Source: Chloroflexia bacterium (lineage in GTDB: Bacteria > Chloroflexota > Chloroflexia > Thermomicrobiales > UBA6265). Taken from it: a stretch of DNA of 6,775 bases. Under the pieces are notes generated by a model. The model was not told the origin of the DNA, did no database searches, and was given only the letters and a program-made list of their open reading frames with translations. The stretch covers positions 1 to 6,775 of the forward strand of contig JACCVC010000288.1 in assembly GCA_013698305.1 (NCBI GenBank), read 5' to 3'. A program made the translations under genes and the position numbers. This document shows positions 5,950 to 6,775 of this stretch, one piece after another (the first letter of the stretch is position 1; each line of letters opens with the position of its first letter).

Positions 5950-6095
5950 CGATATCGGAATCGGCGCTTGCCTCGGTAGCCGGCATCGGCGACGATGTGC
6001 GCGTTGAATCGACGCCTCGACGCGCCACGCTTCTGTAAACGTCGTGGCCGATCCTGAACTCCGGTATCAGCCTGATCGTATGATTCATGTCCTTT

Positions 6096-6143
6096 GGCAG
6101 ACCCTTCGACTTCGCTCAGGGCAGACGGCGGGTCTGCCGCTAC
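6096..6143. repeat. Nested palindromic element with competing hairpins, REP-like
   Basis: GGCAGACCC (6096-6104) is complementary to GGGTCTGCC (6130-6138). GGCAGAC (6120-6126) is complementary to the same right arm (GTCTGCC, 6132-6138), so two hairpins compete for it. CCCT (6102-6105) can also pair with AGGG (6118-6121) within the CCCTTCGACTTCGCTCAGGG stretch, a motif I recall as frequent between genes in environmental bacterial genomes. The 6118-6143 part closely matches the stem-loop at 4712-4736. It lies between the GNAT stop (5949) and the next start (6233), so it may also end the GNAT transcript. Confidence 0.6.
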
Positions 6144-6232
6144 GCATTCGTATCGTGACGCGATCTCTCATGCAATGGGAAACCGCCATTGGTTGACCGA
6201 ACCACGATCTTGACCAGAAGGACGACACTCCC

Positions 6233-6775
6233 ATGCCCGTGAAGCTCGGTATCTCTTCCTATTCGTTCCACCGCTTCGGCAACGGCCCCGAGGGCAACGT
6301 TGCCCCGACGATCGAGCAGATGATCGACGCCTGCGCCGATTATGGCGTCAGCGGCCTCGAGGTGCTGTACGAGCATTTCGTCCAGAACGACGCCACCTCG
6401 CTCGACCGTATTCATCAGCTGCGCCAGTACGCCGCGCTGCGCGGCATCGCCCCGATCACCATCTCGGCCTCGCACAACCCGGTGCAGCCGGACCTGGAAC
6501 GGCGGCGGGAAGAGCTGCAAAAGCTGCTGGTCACGATCGATATGGCACGGGCCTTCGGCGCGCCGTTCGTGCGGGCGCTGGGCGGTCGATGGCACACCAC
6601 CTCGACGTTTCAGGAGATGCTGGAGCGCGACGGCGAAGAGCCGCCCGCCGAGGGCTACACCGAGGATGAGGGCTTCGAGTGGGCCATCGCCGCGCTGAAG
6701 GAAGGCGCGGCCTACGCGGGCGAGAGGGGCGTGACGCTGGTGCTGGAGAACCACTGGGGACTGACAGGAACCGCT
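6233..6775 (+). CDS. Sugar-phosphate isomerase/epimerase-like TIM barrel, 3' end cut by window edge
   Basis: The frame is open from ATG 6233 to the right edge, giving 181 residues of an unfinished protein. MPVKLGISSYSFHRF is a typical first strand of the xylose isomerase-like / AP endonuclease family 2 barrel. GVSGLEVLYEHF (38-49) supplies a second strand with a likely catalytic Glu43, TISASHNP (76-83) a third, and GAPFVRALGGRW (109-120) a fourth. VTLVLENHWGLTG (167-179) carries Glu172, the usual divalent-metal ligand of the ENHxG motif. Members isomerise or epimerise sugars or related hydroxy acids (inositol, erythrulose, tagatose and similar), usually with a metal; the substrate cannot be told. 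AAGGA (6218-6222) lies ten bases before the ATG. A TTGACC (6193-6198) is a possible -35 but has no matching -10. The rest of the barrel lies beyond the window. Confidence 0.88.
   Translation, partial: MPVKLGISSYSFHRFGNGPEGNVAPTIEQMIDACADYGVSGLEVLYEHFVQNDATSLDRIHQLRQYAALRGIAPITISASHNPVQPDLERRREELQKLLVTIDMARAFGAPFVRALGGRWHTTSTFQEMLERDGEEPPAEGYTEDEGFEWAIAALKEGAAYAGERGVTLVLENHWGLTGTA

Noticed and set aside
5946..6038. 30-codon open frame (MTISESALAS...) overlapping the GNAT stop as ATGA
   Set aside because: The purine-rich GGGAGG is only one base from the ATG, too close to act as its ribosome site, and the peptide has no recognisable feature.
6187..6202. TGGTTGACCGAACCA-type inverted repeat as operator upstream of the isomerase
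   Set aside because: The arms are only five bases and no -10 box is associated with it; such repeats occur by chance.
6140..6754. Minus-strand open frame of 204 codons at the right end
   Set aside because: It is antisense to the TIM-barrel isomerase, whose motifs on the plus strand are convincing; the minus-strand product shows no recognisable domain.

Overview
The window is GC-rich and dense with genes on both strands, and it reads as ordinary chromosome from a free-living bacterium. The best guess is Chloroflexota, Thermomicrobia-like. This rests on recall of how these families look there: a NarL-type regulator with an SQY...LLKDRVAD signature, a secreted two-cysteine GxC/YVACGE protein with a Pro/Thr tail, a compact XRE regulator with a DRDRLLAAAGY-type helix, and a short REP-like palindrome of the GGGCAGAC/GTCTGCC type. 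The taxonomy is inference. There is no rRNA, tRNA, transposase, CRISPR array or phage gene.

Layout: (1) 1-626 (+) is the 3' part of a NarL/LuxR response regulator, cut by the left edge. (2) 602-653 is a 20-bp perfect stem-loop between it and the convergent gene. (3) 696-1637 (-) is a secreted, acidic protein of unknown function with a DPTV/DSPA repeat tail. (4) 1778-3811 (-) is a P1B-4-type heavy-metal ATPase with SPC and HEGST motifs and no cytosolic metal-binding domain. Its promoter (TGnTATAAT) is followed at once by a perfect 19-bp palindrome with the 7-1-7 core of a Fur-family operator. (5) 3938-4291 is non-coding, with a hairpin and a longer inverted repeat. (6) 4292-4705 (+) is a DUF3830, cyclophilin-like protein. 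(7) 4710-4736 is an 11-bp perfect stem-loop between convergent genes. (8) 4733-5212 (-) is an XRE-family regulator. (9) 5380-5949 (+) is a RimJ/RimL-type GNAT acetyltransferase, divergent from the XRE gene. (10) 6096-6143 is a nested palindromic element related to the one at 4710. (11) 6233 to the right edge (+) is the N-terminal 181 residues of a sugar-phosphate isomerase/epimerase-like TIM barrel that runs out of the window.

Most genes look like single transcription units rather than one operon. The clearest regulatory unit is the metal ATPase with its operator: the placement suggests a Fur/PerR/Zur-type protein encoded elsewhere controls export of a divalent metal (Fe2+, Co2+ or Zn2+). The secreted-protein gene lies 140 bp downstream on the same strand and might be read from the same transcript. 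The XRE/GNAT pair shares a 167-bp divergent spacer and may be co-regulated. I see no convincing undescribed multi-gene system. The points most worth checking are the metal operator, which the longest open frame would bury inside coding sequence, and the small palindromic elements.
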